Source: Dendrolimus kikuchii
Lineage: Eukaryota; Arthropoda; Insecta; Lepidoptera; Lasiocampidae
Length of the DNA: 64,000 nucleotides
Assembly: GCA_019925095.2 (NCBI GenBank)
Contig: CM034392.1
Location: forward strand, 4,223,501-4,287,500
Direction: 5' to 3'
Below are positions 20,301 to 30,627 of the stretch, in pieces. Numbering within the stretch: position 1 is the first letter of the stretch; each line of letters starts with the position of its first letter. The position numbers and the translations under genes were made by a program. Under the pieces are notes generated by a model. The model made no database searches, had not been told where the DNA came from, and saw nothing but the letters and a program-made list of their open reading frames with translations.

Positions 20301-23300
20301 CTACAACACTAATACTAACATTTTAAATTTCGCGATATCTTTTGAATGAAAGGTCAGAATTGAATAATTCTAAAAGTTATAGAAAGGTATTAAATTCGTC
20401 TTGAATATGGAGTAATTTATTTTGATAAGGATTAATACCAAGGTACAAAATAAAGAGTTTTTGAAGCGACGGCATTTTAATTATTTAAAAAAATAAAAGA
20501 AAACACTTATTGTGAGATAACTACAATAGTTAGACATATGGTTATGCTATATTTTTTGTAGACAATTATATGTTCTACAAAGTGGTTGTACATTGTTTTG
20601 TTCTATAATCAATAGTTTCCACAGCGCACGCCGTGTAAGGATTTTTTCGGGTGATTTTTTTACACCTTGGCTTACATTACTGAACTTTAAGTAAGGATCC
20701 CTTATTTTTAGCTTATAGCCTTCCTCGATAAACGTACTATTCAACACTGAAAGAATTTTTCAAATCGGACCAGTGGTTCCTGAGATTAGCGCGTTTAAAC
20801 AAACAAACAAACAAACTCTTCTGCTTTATAATATTAGTATAGATGAAATTGCTAGGCTTAAGTCTAATCTGCTGCAGCCGTGTCGTCGCGACGACTTACT
20901 TCGAACGAAGATGAATACGGTAGTATAGACCTTATTGTTGGCAACATTATCACGGTGAAATGCTTTAGGTATTTGTTTTGGTTTTCGGAGCTGTTTATAC
21001 TTATTATATTATCTTGGAAGGAAAACCATGACAAAACAACAAAAACCGTTTACTAAGTTACACAAATTCATACGTATATACAAATGTGATAAAAGCGTTT
21101 ATGAAAGCTTCTATGTTCCCTAATACAGTCGCGGAATGAAAATGTTCGTCACTTTAAAGTCGACTTTTGCTTGCACGATTACAAGTCGGCTTTTGCTTGC
21201 ACGATTACAAGAAACAAGACTGCACAAGAAACATTTTAATAAATGTTACGTTAATAAAAAGTAGAAAGGTGCAAAAAAGAAAATTGCAATGTTGACAATG
21301 ACAGACGCTACGATTAAGAATAAGAAACAAAGAGGATATGATTACTACGCTTAACATAAATATTAAAACTAATAAAAAGCGCGGTAATTTTATTTGATTT
21401 TGGTTTTTCCGACGTTTCGGCCACTTTTCAGTGGCCGTGATCACGGAAGACAAAGATGTCAAGTGTCAACGAGTATTGTTAAAGTTTTATTTAGCCTACC
21501 GCCAACTTATTAATTTTAATTATTTAATTTTAATTTTACCGCGCTCAAAACCGTTAAAACGTAGTTTTATTATGTATACAAGTCGCGAAAACTTAAGAAA
21601 ATATTACCAATAAAAAGGTTTTATATGTCTAAATATTTTAAACTTTATTGTCAAATAATTAAACATAATCTTCTGTCAAACAGTCTGTTCTGTGACTCAG
21701 TTTGAAAAAGTGACATGTTCTCGCGGAACCTTATATGAATCAATTTGAAAAAAGGCGAACATTTTCATACCACGACTATACATAAGCTTGTGTTTCAGAG
21801 ATAGAAGATGCTTATTTTTTTATAAACTTACCAAAGCAACTTAAACTTAAAATTTTGAAGTTTCACACATGTAAAGTTTCAATTCCCTTATGTCAAAGCA
21901 TGCCTGCTTCTTCGTATTCCTGGTATCAGTGGAGTTGATAGTGGGAGTGGGCAGCGCAGTCCTCAGCGCTTGGGTGGGAGGCTCCAGTGAACTTAGAGTC
22001 CAGTTTTACAAGAACTCCACTGTTGACGACGACGTGAGCAAGCAGCAAGTATTCTGGGATGATTTACAGTCCGAAGTAAGTTGGATACTACTGATTTTTG
22101 TGCTAACAGTCTAAAAATTTTTTTATTGCAGGAGATCAGCAGACAGGCAGACGGCTCACTGGATGGAAGCGGTTACCATCGCCTATGGACATTTGCAACA
22201 CTAAAATTGCCACAAATGCGCTGCTGCTCTCTTAAGGGGGAAACTGGAACCTGGTCACTAATGCGGGAACACAACTCAAGGTTGTTATGGCGACATACTT
22301 TAGATCAGGGGTGGTAGCCATCCAGTCGGGCAAATGCCCTACCACCTGGCTGTGGGTTGTTAAGTCGCCTCTTACGACAGGACGCCCGGCCGCAGGAAAT
22401 TGTATTCTTTCTCCGTTCCTGCACGGATAGAATTAAGAATTAATTAATAATAAATTGGAAGATTGATTTATTTTACTTATTGCACGAGTTTAGCAGACAG
22501 GCAGACGGCGCACTTGATGGAAAGTGGTTACCATCGCCCATACATTTGATGCGTACAAATGTAAAGGTAAACCAAAAAAGAAAGGTTGGATTGTGTGAAA
22601 GATGGCATAATGGTTTGTGATATGATAGAGGACGTATTCTATAATAGAAGAGAATGGAAAGAAAAGATACTGTGCCGACTCCAAATAATTGATAGAAGGT
22701 AAAAGAAGAGAGAGAAGGTGACGGTATTCGCAACATATTAATTCGAGACGATTGAAGGTATAAATTCCAAAAGTGTCGCTTAAGGTGGCTCGGCTACGTT
22801 ATGCACTGACATAAGGACTTTGTCGGTAGAAGACGCTGAAGCTCTTCTTTAAATAGCAGAACCTACAAGCCAATTAACTGACACTTCAGAACATTGAAGG
22901 TCATGTAAAGTGATTGAGTGCGAAGGAAGACCCTAGTAACAGCCGTGATTAGTAATTGCCAGAAAGATTTGCTTATGTTTACTATCCTATTCATTTTAGA
23001 CCTATATATATTGCCAGGTGGTAGGGTATTTGCTCGACTGGATGGCTACCACCCCTGGTGTCTAAGTATGCCGCCATAACGGCCTTGAGTTGTGTTCCGG
23101 CATTAGTGACCAGGTTCCAGTCTCCCTTAAGAGAGCAGCAGCGCATTTGTAGCACCTTTGGTGTTGCAAATGGCCATAGGCGATGGTAACCGCTTTCCAT
23201 TAAGTGGGCCGTCTGCCTGTGTGCTGAACTCCCGCAATAAAAAAAGAATATTCAGATATATAATTTGTATCATTTTACCATCAAATAGTACCAATGCTGC

Positions 23301-24808
23301 GGTGTTGACGGCCCCCAAGATTACTCCGTCATCAACCGTGACATACCCCCATCTTGCTGCGCCCGCGCACACCCACTACGCGAAGGCGGGGCCAGGCGTC
23401 ATTTGCACACGACGTGTCTCAATGAACGGACGTACTATTCTAAGGGCTGTGAAGAGGCTTTGAGACAAAAGAAAGCTTTCAAGGGAAAAATATTCGTCAC
23501 AATTGGAGTATTCTTTGCTTTGTTAGAGGTAAGAAATAGTATTACTTTTAACGGGTTCCATTGCTAACTCACAACACCCAAAATGCCCCGTTAGCCGTTC
23601 CACTAGGCGATCGCGGTCGTTGTGGTCGTGGCGAAAACGTCACTAATGACGTCATCATTTTCGATCACACAACGCTCACAACGCCCTATGTCAAAAGGTG
23701 GGTCGAATGACCGTTCCACTTGGGTTTACGATTGTAACGCCGGCAAGCAGGTGGAACGGGAAAGATCGAAGTCGTGAACGTGTTCGTTGTGAGTCCCTAA
23801 AGGAACGTAGCCTTTGTGAAGCAAGAAGGAAAAACAATCAAGTATTATTTAGGTACATAAGACCGAAAGAGATGCAAGTGCTACATTTTATGAATGATGA
23901 GCTGTCGTGCATAAAAAAATATCCGATTTGCATATATTATTGAGCGATATACTCGACATAATTTTTCCGCATACGTCTAGCTGTAGATTTTGCACCGTTC
24001 ACCCATTTTAGGCAATTACTTTTACTATGTGATATATCGTTGCTGCGAAAGGGTGGTACTAAGTATACGTTTGCAAGTTTGCATCCTACATATTTAACAT
24101 TGACTGATGAATTTCATTGGTCGTTACAACCCCAAGAGTTAACTTGAGACTTCGCTCGGATGTAAGCGCGATTTACTGATTCGCTCGTACGCGTCGATAG
24201 CGAGAATGGTAAGAAGGCGGGGGTCGGGAGGTGAGCGCGCATTCCGCTCAGGTCTCAAGTTAAGTCTTGCGGATAATACACTGCTTGCAGGACTTGTAGG
24301 GAACAATACACCAGTAGGCGACGCGTAACTACAATACCACTAGCTACTGACTTTACAATTTTTTTACACCTGGATGTGTCCTTAATGCTGTATATCGCCA
24401 GTTGTCGATAGTTTTCCGGGTTTCGATAGTTTGACTCTAGTTTTCGATAAATGAATATGAAACCTGAGTTATGAGAAATTAAAGATAGACACTTAATTTC
24501 GTATCACTCAACTAAACTTGTGGATAATGGTACAGACCACGCAAGTTTATTCGTCGAGCAGTGGAATTTTTGATGCAAGTTATATGCGTTCTGACTAATG
24601 TCTAACAGTGAAATAGTAGTTACAGAATTTAATTAGTATCGAAACGAGTTCGCATAATTTGTTGCCCCTTGAGGAACCTTCTTTAATTTATAATATTTTT
24701 GTATGTATACAGATCTTTTGCCTGCTGTTGGCTTTCTGGATGGCAAGGACTATACGTGCAGAGAGACGAAAGTTGCAGCAAAATTTACAAGCACATTTTG
24801 AGACTTAA
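17315..24808 (+). CDS. Tetraspanin 2, complete, five exons, 254 aa
   Basis: Four-pass tetraspanin in tandem with gene 1. Exons: 17315-17377, 19862-20050, 21899-22075, 23289-23528, 24713-24808 (stop TAA). The start CACCATGA has a good context. Exon 1 (MKPRSIRCMKFFLTLFNIFC, then I) plus exon 2 form TM1. TM2 carries ILGCIGALRE. TM3 is about residues 87-108. The large loop starts with YQCCG (C146, C147), then a PSCC pair, a TTC and a KGC: six cysteines. TM4 spans the last splice junction (FVTIGVFFALLE then IFCLLLAFWMA). The tail is basic. All junctions are phase 0. The exon 3 acceptor is CAAAG rather than a pyrimidine-AG, which is unusual but gives the right length (59 codons against 60 and 61). 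Introns are filled with repeats. Confidence 0.88.
18358..18711 (-). pseudogene. Penelope-like element reverse transcriptase fragment
   Basis: 117 codons on the minus strand with the Penelope-like RT signature: MRPIVSQLDSPTYRLAQHLA near the start, then VLVSFDVQSLFASLPVEDC, where FDV holds the motif A catalytic Asp. The later RT motifs and the GIY-YIG endonuclease are absent, so it is an internal fragment. It sits antisense in intron 1 of tetraspanin 2. Confidence 0.8.
19110..19478 (+). mobile_element. LINE 3' end (family C) with (TATG)n tail
   Basis: Codes for MLRWFGHVERMHDERMTKPI, then GRPRHTFHDQIDRALVEGDI and RAYPARELA, stop, followed by TATGTATGTATGTATG. This is the C-terminus of an RTE/jockey-like endonuclease-reverse transcriptase ORF. 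It has no upstream RT and lies in intron 1 of tetraspanin 2. Confidence 0.82.
20077..20843 (-). mobile_element. Non-autonomous Helitron with internal duplication
   Basis: On the minus strand it starts TCTATACTAATATTATAAAG at 20843 and ends CTAG at 20077, after a CGCGGACGATGTCGCGGGC-type terminal region. It sits between A and T, the Helitron target. A block with CAACACTGAAAGAATTTTTC occurs twice (20221 and 20735), so one element was inserted into, or partly copied within, another. It begins 26 bp after the exon 2 donor of tetraspanin 2. Confidence 0.78.
21370..21620 (-). repeat. Penelope-like terminal repeat with ribozyme-like fold
   Basis: Carries AAAGCGCGGTAATTTTATTT, then CCGACGTTTCGGCC, and further on ACCGCGCTCAAAACCGTTAA and GTCGCGAAAACTTAAG. 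On the minus strand the core reads GGCCACTGAAAAGTGGCC followed by GAAACGTC, a stem-loop and GAAA/GUC arrangement recalling the hammerhead motif of Penelope-like elements. The expected CUGANGA box is altered. It lies in intron 2 of tetraspanin 2. Confidence 0.5.
22115..22430 (-). mobile_element. Retroposon family A, full-length-like copy
   Basis: The poly-T at 22120 is the A-tail of a minus-strand insertion. All family A blocks are present, out to the CTTTCTCCGTTCCTGCACGG end near 22428. Intron 3 of tetraspanin 2, 40 bp after the donor. Confidence 0.75.
22485..22560 (-). repeat. Retroposon family A 3' fragment
   Basis: AGCAGACAGGCAGACGGCGC and GGTTACCATCGCCCATACAT match the 3' end of family A. 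The rest is missing. Confidence 0.55.
22700..22865 (+). pseudogene. LINE C-terminal relic
   Basis: Reads LRWLGYVM with surrounding stops, the RLRW.GHV motif of RTE-type LINE C-termini. Intron 3 of tetraspanin 2. Confidence 0.4.
23012..23248 (+). mobile_element. Retroposon family A copy
   Basis: Close to 14056-14293: GACTGGATGGCTACCACCCC, TTCCGGCATTAGTGACCAGG, GAACTCCCGCAATAAAAAAA. It ends 41 bp before the loop-encoding exon of tetraspanin 2. Confidence 0.72.
23568..23820 (+). mobile_element. MITE family B, copy 3
   Basis: Left end GGGTTCCATTGCTAACTCAC, right end GGAACGTAG, with the shared interior. It lies 40 bp after the exon 4 donor of tetraspanin 2. Confidence 0.75.
24139..24263. mobile_element. 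Short MITE with about 30-bp inverted ends
   Basis: TTAACTTGAGAC at the left and GTCTCAAGTTAA at the right are exact inverse repeats. Similarity continues inward imperfectly (CGCTCGGATGTAAGCGCG against CGCGCATTCCGCTCAG). 125 bp, in intron 4 of tetraspanin 2. No clear target duplication. Confidence 0.6.
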
Positions 24809-25555
24809 ATTAACCACAGGTTTTGGACTTTTTACTTCATTTTAAGATTTAGATTTTAGGTTATGAAATAGTTTTATTCTGTAATTCACATTTTGAAAAT
24901 AATATTTTTAGTTTAAATATATTTGATGCTTTATCTCGTTTTAGTATACGAAGTTATAAGTACCTAATGGTAGTTAAATAATGAAACATTTGATATTATG
25001 AAAGACACTTAATTTATAACAAAAATCGTTAGTTGTTCCAATTACTGAATGTTGATAAAATTAAAGATAAATCACATTATTTTATTAACCATTAAAATGA
25101 ACTAACACTAGAAAGTATTATGTTCATCTATTAGTATTAGGATAACTTGCAATCGAAATTAAAATACCTACACTTTTAAATATCAATCTATTATAAGCCA
25201 TCATTTTGCAAGTGCTATCCAAAATGATAACTCAAAAGTATATACTTTAATTCAATAATAATTATAGGGCTTTATTACATAAATGCAATGCAAATGATAA
25301 TTTTTCTATTCTATCTAGCTACTAACTGTGATAATATAATTAGATATAAAGAACAGCTGTGTTAAGGGATCAATATTTTAGGGATTTATAAGAAAATTAT
25401 TGCCAATTATCAATCACGCAGTAATTTTTTAGAAAATCTGATAGCAATCTATAGCTTTCTTAGAGTTTTGAAATATTACAAGCACTTTTAAGTTATAATT
25501 TCCGTTTGAGGCATTCATTTTAATTAATTAAATTATTTTCATTTTTAAAGTTTAA
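24809..25555. other. Tetraspanin 2 3' region, no other gene seen
   Basis: AT-rich. It probably includes the 3' UTR, but no exact AATAAA lies soon after the stop. Confidence 0.4.
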
Positions 25556-25860
25556 TTAGTTACATACATAAATACATACATAACTTCGCGCCAGTTCCTT
25601 TGCGGCGTAGGCACGTACAACAGAGCGCCATTCAGGCTTATTCTTACACACCTCACTTGCGTCTTTGATATTCATAACTCTTGTCATGCACGCTCGTCTG
25701 TTCTTAAGGCTCCTGATATCACCTTCTGCTAGTACACGATCAATTTGATCATGGAAGTGTCGTGGCCTTCCACGACTTCTGCATCCATCCACTTTTGCAT
25801 TGTATATCTGTTTAGTCATTCTTTCATCATGCATTCTTTCCATATGCCCGTTAATTAGTT
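25556..25860 (-). mobile_element. LINE 3' end (family C)
   Basis: Minus-strand codons give MERMHDERMTKQIYNAKVDG, RGRPRHFHDQIDRVLAEGD and a VRAYAAKELARS ending, with an (ATGT)-type tail at 25560-25580. Truncated at the GHVERM motif. Confidence 0.75.
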
Positions 25861-26332
25861 TTATTAGTTATCCGGGAAAATACAATGGTTTGAGTGTCCA
25901 AGATGTAATAATCTAGTTGTGCAGGTTTCTGACTTTAAAGTAGGTCAAAAAAATTACCTCGGCCATGATGTTATATCATAGATTAGTAATTTATGTTTAT
26001 TGATGTTCATAATTTAATTAACTATAATCACTCTTCTTAAACACGTTTTCTGATGTTGCGTGTAATTTAATTTAATTAGTAATAATAAATATTTATTGTA
26101 ACATGTAATTGTAAAAGTAAATATAATATCATGATTAAAACGGCATTTTATTATTGTCCTTTATTTAGTCAGACAAAACACAATATCATCGCTAATAACA
26201 GTTTACTGTCGCGTACGAGGCAAATGGCGTACTCCCAAACGCCTTTCCTTGTTCGTTTTCGTGCAATTCGAAACTTCAATAAAAAAATAAACCGAAAAAG
26301 CAAAGGTTTATATAGAACTAAAACAACAAACA

Positions 26333-26586
26333 GCGCGTTCCATTAGTAGCTCACAACGGCCAAAATGCTTCCTTAGCCGTTCCATAAGGCGACCGCGGTC
26401 GTTGTGGTCGTGGCGAAAACGTTACTAATGACGTCATCATTTTCGATCACACAACGCTCACAACGCCTCATGTCAAGAGGTGGGTCGAATAACCGTTCCA
26501 CTTGTGTTGACGGTTGTAACGCCGGCAAGCAAGTGAAACGGGAAAAATCACGATCGTGGTCGGTGTCATTCTCTAATGAAACGTAG
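26333..26586 (+). mobile_element. MITE family B, copy 4
   Basis: Left terminus GCGCGTTCCATTAGTAGCTC, right terminus AATGAAACGTAG, with the shared interior including the ACGT...ACGT core. Confidence 0.78.
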
Positions 26587-26929
26587 CCAAAGTCTATATA
26601 AAACAAAAATAAATAAAAATACACTTAAATATTAAAAAAAAAATAAACAAAAGAAATTCTAAAACTAAAACGAACGACGAAGTTTCTACGTTTGAGAGCT
26701 GTTCGTGATATAACTGATAAAGTATGTGTTAGTATTCTTTTTCCATGATCTGGCATAACGTTATACTTAATGATCGTTTGACGCAGATGTAGCGATTTAT
26801 TTAATGCGTTATTTGTTATTAATTGTTAGTGACGTTAAATGTTGACAAAAAACCTAGTATATTTCGTTAACGGTGTTATTTTTAACGCTATAAATAAGAC
26901 CTATCGTTAAAAGTGATAAAATAACCCAC

Positions 26930-27150
26930 AGCCAAATGGTAGGGTATTTACCAGTCTGGATAGTTACTATCACTAGTCTAGTCTATGGCGCCATAACAAC
27001 CTTGAGTTTTTGTCCGGCATTAGTAGCCAGCTTTTAGTCCCCCTTTGGGGCCAGGTGTACATTGGTAGCACCTTCGGTTTCGCACATACCACGGTAAATA
27101 GTTTTTATCAGGTAGGTTGTCATCCTATCTGTTATAATCCAGCAATAAAA
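26930..27150 (+). repeat. Degraded retroposon family A copy
   Basis: Blocks TGGTAGGGTATTTACC, CGCCATAACAACCTTGAG, TTAGTAGCCAGC and ATCCAGCAATAAAA in family order. A second partial 3' end follows at 27220-27275 (CCGCTTTCCATCAAG ... CCTGCAAAAAAAA). Confidence 0.6.
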
Positions 27151-27382
27151 AGAAACACAATACATTTCTGAAAATCTCAAACAAATGCAAATAATATTTA
27201 TGTTATGTAATATTATACCGCTTTCCATCAAGTAGCCGTCTGCCTGTCTACTGAACTCCTGCAAAAAAAAAAAAAATATGATATATAGATTTGATTACTG
27301 TAAAAAGTAGGTTCCCTTATGTTCTATAAGGGACCCTGCATAAATTATGTCACACCTTAAGGAGGGGAGGGGGTAGACGAAC

Positions 27383-27606
27383 CCTCCTTCAACCGTTCCA
27401 CATAGCGAACAAGGTCGTTATGGTCGCCGCGAAAACGTCACTAATGACGTTATGATTTTCGCTCACGCAGCGCTCACAACGACCTATGTCAAGAGATGGG
27501 CCGAATAATCCATTCTATTTGATTTTACGGCTGTAACGCCCGCAAGCAAGTGGAACGGGAAAAATCGCGATTGTGAGCGTTCGCATATGGAACGTAGCCA
27601 TTGTGT
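27383..27606 (+). mobile_element. MITE family B, copy 5 (diverged)
   Basis: CCGTTCCACATAGCGAACAA, GCGAAAACGTCACTAATGAC and a right end ATATGGAACGTAGCC. The left terminal repeat is eroded. Confidence 0.65.
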
Positions 27607-27610
27607 GGGA

Positions 27611-30600
27611 GGGTCCAAAATTTCGTGACGTCACATTCAAAATCTAATTAAGCTTTAAAACACAAAATATGAACTATTAACGAAAAGCTTCAAAATATTT
27701 CCAACTCTATCTGAATTAGCATAGTGTTTAAATTATTACACATAATTTAAAAGGAAATAAACATTATTACGGAGCTGCAGACTTTGTAGCCCTTTTTTAC
27801 GAAAATTGCACGCGAAATTTCATACTCCTCCATGAGTTTGAAATTTCGCACACTAATAGTTTACATAGAGAAGAAGCCACGAATGCTAATATTTTTTTAA
27901 ATTATACATAAAAAATACATTAAATCAATAAAAAAAAAACATTACACACACTACTTGAGACACACACGCATATATACTCTTTTGTTTATTGTCCAAGTCA
28001 AATTAATAGTGTAGTCTTGGCGAAATCTGTGATTATAGAAGTATAGTCATTAGTATTGACATTAATTATTCTGGTCGAATTTCGACCACGGGCGACTACT
28101 AGTTTTAATAATCACTTGATGTAAAATTGTAAAATATGTCATTTCACACTAGGCTGGGAGTCAGGGAGGAGTCACAAGAATGTGACCAGCTATGATAAAG
28201 ACGGGGGAGGGGTCAAAAAAGAATTAAATTCATATGACATAATTTGTGAATGGCCCATAACATCATATTAATTGTTTATACTTAAACAAATACAGAATTA
28301 TAGATTAAATAAATGAAACTATTTCATAGGGAACACAGATAATTTATTTCAGAAAATGTATCTCAACATTCAACACTAATATAATCTGTACTTATTTATA
28401 GCAAGGAAGAAAAATGTCGTAATAAATAACACACGGAATGAATCAATTAATTAATATTAATTATGGTGGGACATATAAACTCTAACATATTAACCATTTA
28501 ATTGTAATGACTAGTTATTATCTTACTCTTATTTAATAACATCAACTTATCTCTAATTGAGTTTGGATATATAGGCGCAACTTCTTTGACCCCAACTCAC
28601 TTGGCCGCGAATCATACAAACACACGATCTTGTGAGCGAGGTCAAGTGTCGGTCTTCAAAACTTGATAAAACTTTAGTTTGTACCTATTAAAACATGCAA
28701 ATTATAAACAATAGGTAACTTGAGTGGTTGTTTAATTAGTAACACCTTAGCCGCCACAAATACAATTAAAACTATTAACTGAATGGTAAATTTATCATAG
28801 GAAAAGAAAACGTACTAGCAATTAAAACCGCTTACTAAGAAATATAACTTTTAAAAATACACTAAGATCTAGCACGTACCAAGAATTTTTTATGGATATG
28901 TATGGAACTCATTGGATCGTAAGCACTAAGTAACCAAATACAATTCGACCAAAATGTCTAGAAAATGAACAATTTTTTTTTCTTCTGGCAATATTCTATT
29001 TTATCTGTAGTCAAGGTCAGTGAATCATAAAGAAAGCGAATTTATCCAGGTTATTTTAGTTTTAACGTTGGTACGAGTCTAAAATCCGCTAAAAATAATT
29101 AGAATTTTAAAGTTTACCAAGGATGTTTAAGGAATTTGGGAAAAAAAATATTGTCATTATTATTCGACGATATTTATCAAAGAAAAGCCCACATGATAAG
29201 TTTGTAATGATTGGTTTAGCTTCTATTAATCAAATAATTGTTCTGTTAACTATCATAAAGTGTTAAAACTGTTGCTTACAAAATTATACGAATTACTTAT
29301 TAAAGTAAACATTATAGGCTATGTTGACAAAATTCGTACGTCTAATTTAAGCAACTTGACATTTACACGATGTTTGATGTTGTACTAAAAATTACTATTA
29401 AATATCGAAGTTACTCTTGATCTAATATTTAAGTTACTAGAATTTAGACAAATTTGCGAAAGTGGCGCTCTTATTATTTTCTACTTTATTTTGCCGCCCT
29501 CTATGTCTGATTGCCGCGGCCCAGTTGCCTAGTGCGTGATTACTACACTAACATGCATAAGAAAATGATCTATTGCGCTGTACAAAAATTTTAGAAATTC
29601 AAGTATTTCATCTTCCATCATGTTTTTATTACTTTTTTTTAATATACAGCTAAACATTCATGTCACAAATATTTTTCCTGTATACAGCGCCATCTAGTTA
29701 ATCTTTTACGTTTTAATCAATGCCCTAACGCAATCCATAAGAATATGAGGATTGCACCCGGGTTTGTACAACACATTATAGCCACTATATGGATAGATAT
29801 AAAACAAATACATTACGTTTGGAAAATAAAAAAAACAATTGTGTTAATGGTAAATGAGGTATATGGGTCTTCAGTACATCTACTCAGAGTTTAAGATGCA
29901 ATATAGGTATGCCTTTTGCACCGATTTCTTGTAAGGCTGCCTCGTGATATACTGCCAGAGTATAAATTGAGCTAAATATTTTAGTGACACTTAGTTATAG
30001 GTAATTGTACAACAGATTCTATATAACGACGAAAGGTCTTCTTCGTTCTTTTGCAGCCAATTTAGAGAGGCTAGGACTAAAGACAACAAGTTGAACTAGA
30101 TTATTGAGCAGATGTAACTGACTCTAAAATTATATTAACGTGGATGAATACTGGAAATAATCGGTACATTAATGCGTTGCCCTGATAGTCAGATCCACTG
30201 TGTTCACATAATATCACTAGTGTCAATGCTTTGTTGATTATCTCTCTATAATATCTCTTGAAAATTACTTATTTATTTCTTATTTAAAGATGAAATTGAA
30301 AAACGCTCAATAAAAAAATCATTCTTTTACTGATTTAGTTTAACATGTATGTTTTAAATAATAATCAAAAGCAAAAGAAAAGTGACAGATGTAAGATTTA
30401 AGAGCCGTTCCACGATTATTCCCAGTATTTATCTTACATGATTCTAGCAACTGACATGTAATTTAACTTACAACCTAAAAAAACAAAGAACATAACAAAA
30501 CATACTAACTACTGTATCGCTAAAATACGTTTCAGAATAAAGCTATCATAGATTACAATTATTCTTAATTATTTGTGCACTTAAATAAAAGGTTACAATA

Positions 30601-30627
30601 AAATCACAACTAAACTAATTTTCTAAT
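27611..30627. other. Intergenic, convergent gap between tetraspanins 2 and 3
   Basis: About 3 kb of very AT-rich DNA without open frames, repeats shared with the rest of the window, or splice-consistent exons. The part next to 30627 should hold the 3' UTR of tetraspanin 3. Confidence 0.5.
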
